64,000 bases of DNA from Azolla caroliniana (lineage: Eukaryota > Polypodiophyta). How positions within the stretch are numbered: the stretch's first letter is position 1; each line of letters starts with the position of its first letter. The DNA is taken from assembly GCA_043228905.1 (NCBI GenBank), contig JBHGNT010000003.1, positions 23,188,001 to 23,252,000 of the forward strand, written 5' to 3'. Shown in pieces: positions 62,102 to 64,000 of this stretch. The notes under the pieces are model-generated. The model worked only from the letters and a program-made list of their open reading frames with translations, was not told where the DNA came from and did no database searches. A program made the position numbers and the translations under genes.

Positions 62102-62925
62102 TTGGTGGGGCGGATGTCATGAAGATTCTGGGCCATGGTGAGAAACCGGGGAATATCAGAAGAATCGGCGGGGTGCATCATGTGCACTCACCCTTGTACA
62201 AATTGTGTAAATGATAGGGGCGCCATTATGGCGCCGGACAGTAGTTAGTTCGGGCAGAGGATCCCTTGTAATCAGGGATTTATCCCACATTGTAACGCAT
62301 CCCTCTCCTTGTTCTATAAAAGGAAGGGAGCGTCGTTTGTTAAGGGGTTGCCCATTTTGAGTCATAAGGGTATACCATTTTGGTCTAGGGTTATTTCCTT
62401 AAGAATTTTTCTAGGGTTAGTATTTTTCTTTGGGGGTCTTCTTCTTCTCCTCCTTCTTGAGAAGTTGGGGCACCGCAACCATGGCGGCAAAGCTGTGTTA
62501 GGGTTTGTGTTCTTCTTCTTCTCCTTCTTCGTCGTTGTGCGTGTTGAGACCTCGTGTCTATTGTGAGTGTAGCCTAGCTCGAGGCAGGGTTTGTATCTAT
62601 CTTTGTAAATATACATATCTATACATATATATAAGGATGCGAGAGTTTGAATCTCTGCCAGTGTAGGGTGTGTTTCCCTTACTCTGTTCTCTGTACATAC
62701 TCGGCGTGGTCTGAGTCAGTGTTGCGCGCTTATTCTCTCTCTCTCTCTCTCTCTCTCTTTTCTCTTGTCCTCGGCGGCTTCCTGTACGTGTCCGGAATAG
62801 CCCTGGTTTGTACCACGACTGGTGCAGTTGGACCGGAGAGGGTCGGCTTCCCAACATCCATCTCTTCCTGGTCCGAGACCCCCGTGCTCCCACCCTTCTA
62901 CACGCACGCGCGTAAGAGCGCGACA
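62102..62925 (+). repeat. GX polypurine tract and 3' LTR (62,115-62,925)
   Basis: GGTGGGGCGGA precedes TGTCATGAAGATTCTGG; the LTR ends GCGCGACA at 62,925. TATAAAAGG lies at 62,315 and (CT)n at 62,733-62,758. Elements of this gypsy lineage share this PPT. Confidence 0.92.
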
Positions 62926-63650
62926 ACGGTACCAAAGAAGAATGGAACCTTAAGGTTCACACAAGATCTTCAACCATGGAATAAAGTGACGATCCGCAAT
63001 GCCGGGATCGTTCCAAGTATGGATGAGTTCGGAGAAGCATTTGTGGGAAGGTCCATTTATTCTATGGGTGATCTCTACTCAGGCTATGATCAGTTTCAAC
63101 AAGCAGTTGAAAATAGAGACATTATAACAATGAGGACTCTGATTGGATTGGTACAAATGTGCACCTTACCTCAAAGCGCAACCAATTCAGTAGCACACAT
63201 GGTAAATGCCATGAACAAAGTTCTAAGAGACTGCATGCCAGATATTACGATGCCTTTCCTCGATATTATCCCTATAAAAGGGTGCCCCGAATAAAAAAAG
63301 GACGAGTCTTTAGATCAAGATGGATGTTGAAGATTTGTTTCAAACCATATTGAAGACTGCGAGAGAGTGCTACAAAGACTAGAAGGAGTCGGGCTCACAT
63401 TCTCAGGAGAAAAGTCGGCATTCGGGCAACATGAGGTCCTAATAGTGGGAGTCCGACATCTTTGCTGACCATACGGACGGAAACCCTCTCCTGTGAAGGT
63501 GAATGCTATTCAAGAGATGCGAGAAGAATGTATATCCCAAACAGGCGTGTGGCGATTCTTGGGAGCGTGTACCTTTTATCATATCTGGATTCCGTACTAC
63601 ATCATGTCGCCGAGCCATTACATGGATTGCTAAAGAAAAGAAAGAAGTTC
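62926..63650 (+). pseudogene. gypsy E reverse transcriptase, main part
   Basis: Resumes at VPKKNGTLRFTQDLQPWNKVTI, then SIYSMGDLYSGYDQF (first Asp) and NSVAHMVNAMNKVLRDCMPDITMPF. The catalytic pair is damaged: MPFLDII, with codon 63,265-63,267 ATT (Ile) where Asp is needed. A stop at 63,292 and frameshifts at about 63,340, 63,470 and 63,590 follow before the LLKKRKKFEWGEDQTN connection. Confidence 0.85.
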
Positions 63651-63965
63651 GAATGGGGAGAGGATCAAACAAACGCGAGGTGTAGATTGAAGAAACTACT
63701 TCTTGAAGCTCCAGCGCCAAGAAAGGCCAACTATACTGATGGGAAGTTGATTTATGTGACTATGGATACAAGCCCAACCAGAATCGGGTGGGTCATCAAC
63801 CAAGAAGGAGAAGATAGTGCACGGTATGCCATCTGGTTCGAAGCAAAAGCCTCCATGAACGACAACAAGGATACGCCCAAATCAAGTGGGAACTTTGGGG
63901 TATTGTGTTTGCAGTGAAGATAGACAAGGACTACTTGATCGGGTCAGAAGTGATAATTGAGATGG
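63651..63965 (+). pseudogene. gypsy E RNase H, interrupted
   Basis: Reads YVTMDTSPTRIGWVINQEGED and FEAKASMNDNKDTPKSSGNFGVLCLQ. It then shifts to VKIDKDYLIGSEVIIEM, where the next LTR begins. In element B the same place reads VIIETDYLPILGMV. Confidence 0.78.
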
Positions 63966-64000
63966 TGTCGTGGAGAAAACCATCCCTCGGAGGAATCAGT
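63966..64000 (+). repeat. start of a further gypsy LTR (runs off the window)
   Basis: TGTCGTGGAGAAAACCATCC opens abruptly inside E's RNase H with no polypurine tract before it. It is therefore the left LTR, or a solo LTR, of a third insertion in E. The start matches the A-type LTR (TGTCGTGAAGAAAACC). Confidence 0.7.

Larger units (their letters stand above)
51210..62925 (+). mobile_element. gag-only non-autonomous gypsy element GX
   Basis: LTRs of 812 and 811 bp, primer site, gag, tandem-repeat array, polypurine tract, and no protease, RT, RNase H or integrase. It is inserted in the RT of gypsy E with ACGG on both sides (51,206-51,209 and 62,926-62,929; 5 bp if the LTR's first T is counted). 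Of its ~10.1-kb interior, 5.4 kb is copia B and about 0.5 kb a SINE, leaving roughly 4 kb. This fits a LARD-like parasite of autonomous gypsy elements; E2 is a second member. Confidence 0.85.
42494..63965 (+). mobile_element. Ty3/gypsy element E, host of three nested insertions
   Basis: Pieces of one element in collinear order: LTR end and primer site (to 42,778), gag (42,823-44,345), protease, linker and RT start (50,147-51,209), RT and RNase H (62,926-63,965). The gaps are the copia at 44,346-50,146, GX at 51,210-62,925, and an LTR starting at 63,966. Protein sequence is collinear across both gaps: ..GACPN / NIPITIGDVKID, and ..NSRFT / VPKKNG. Its own copy is mutated (FLDI-type RT), so it is inactive. 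Confidence 0.85.

Noticed and set aside
1-64000. Bacterial operons, phage or defence systems
   Set aside because: All recognisable genes are plant-type LTR retrotransposon genes; introns and a chromodomain are present, with no bacterial-style gene arrangement.

Overview
The window is nuclear DNA of a land plant and is almost wholly transposable-element sequence. The evidence is plant-type Ty1/copia and Ty3/gypsy LTR retrotransposons, a chromodomain-bearing chromovirus, initiator-tRNA-Met primer sites, GT-AG introns, a tRNA-derived SINE and a hAT-like MITE. The species cannot be named from the sequence. No intact cellular gene was found. Two pieces look like broken non-retroelement genes (about 6.87-7.17 kb and 22.8-29.4 kb).

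Layout, left to right. 1-2.54 kb: 3' end of gypsy element A, cut by a solo copia LTR and probably itself inserted in the protease of gypsy B (2.54-6.82 kb). 6.82-7.56 kb: gene fragment. 7.56-9.42 kb: chromovirus C1. 9.42-11.0 kb: gypsy D. 11.0-20.7 kb: a copia relic (R, minus strand) split inside gag by an LTR (Y1), which is itself split by the intact copia A (12,860-18,189, identical LTRs by eye, exact 5-bp target duplication) and a solo LTR (Z). 20.7-21.5 kb: another LTR remnant. 21.6-22.7 kb: palindromic TAGCTAATTAGCTA satellite. 22.8-29.4 kb: spliced pseudogene carrying the full-length but dead chromovirus C2. 29.7-33.3 kb: copia relic and AT-rich DNA without genes. 33.46-36.16 kb: gag-only gypsy relic E2 (minus). 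36.16-40.99 kb: decayed copia S with a MITE in gag. 41.4-42.5 kb: copia relic F.

42.5-64.0 kb is one gypsy element (E) opened by three later insertions: a decayed copia (44,346-50,146, itself holding a solo LTR of its own family); a gag-only non-autonomous gypsy GX (51,210-62,925, itself holding a SINE in gag, a tandem-repeat array where pol would be, and intact copia B at 55,591-61,004); and a further LTR starting at 63,966. The host reading frame resumes across the first two junctions.

Only copia A and copia B have uninterrupted gag-pol genes. They are about 98% alike and could supply enzymes to relatives. GX and E2 lack pol and would depend on autonomous gypsy elements such as A, B or E. 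The most useful observations are the gag-only gypsy family with a shared internal repeat array, the SINE with an internal repeat and a 17-bp target duplication, the antisense tRNA-like start of the chromovirus LTR, the paired hairpins around the copia TATA box, a copia with a swapped gag, and the spliced pseudogene between palindromic arrays. All identities are by-eye estimates.
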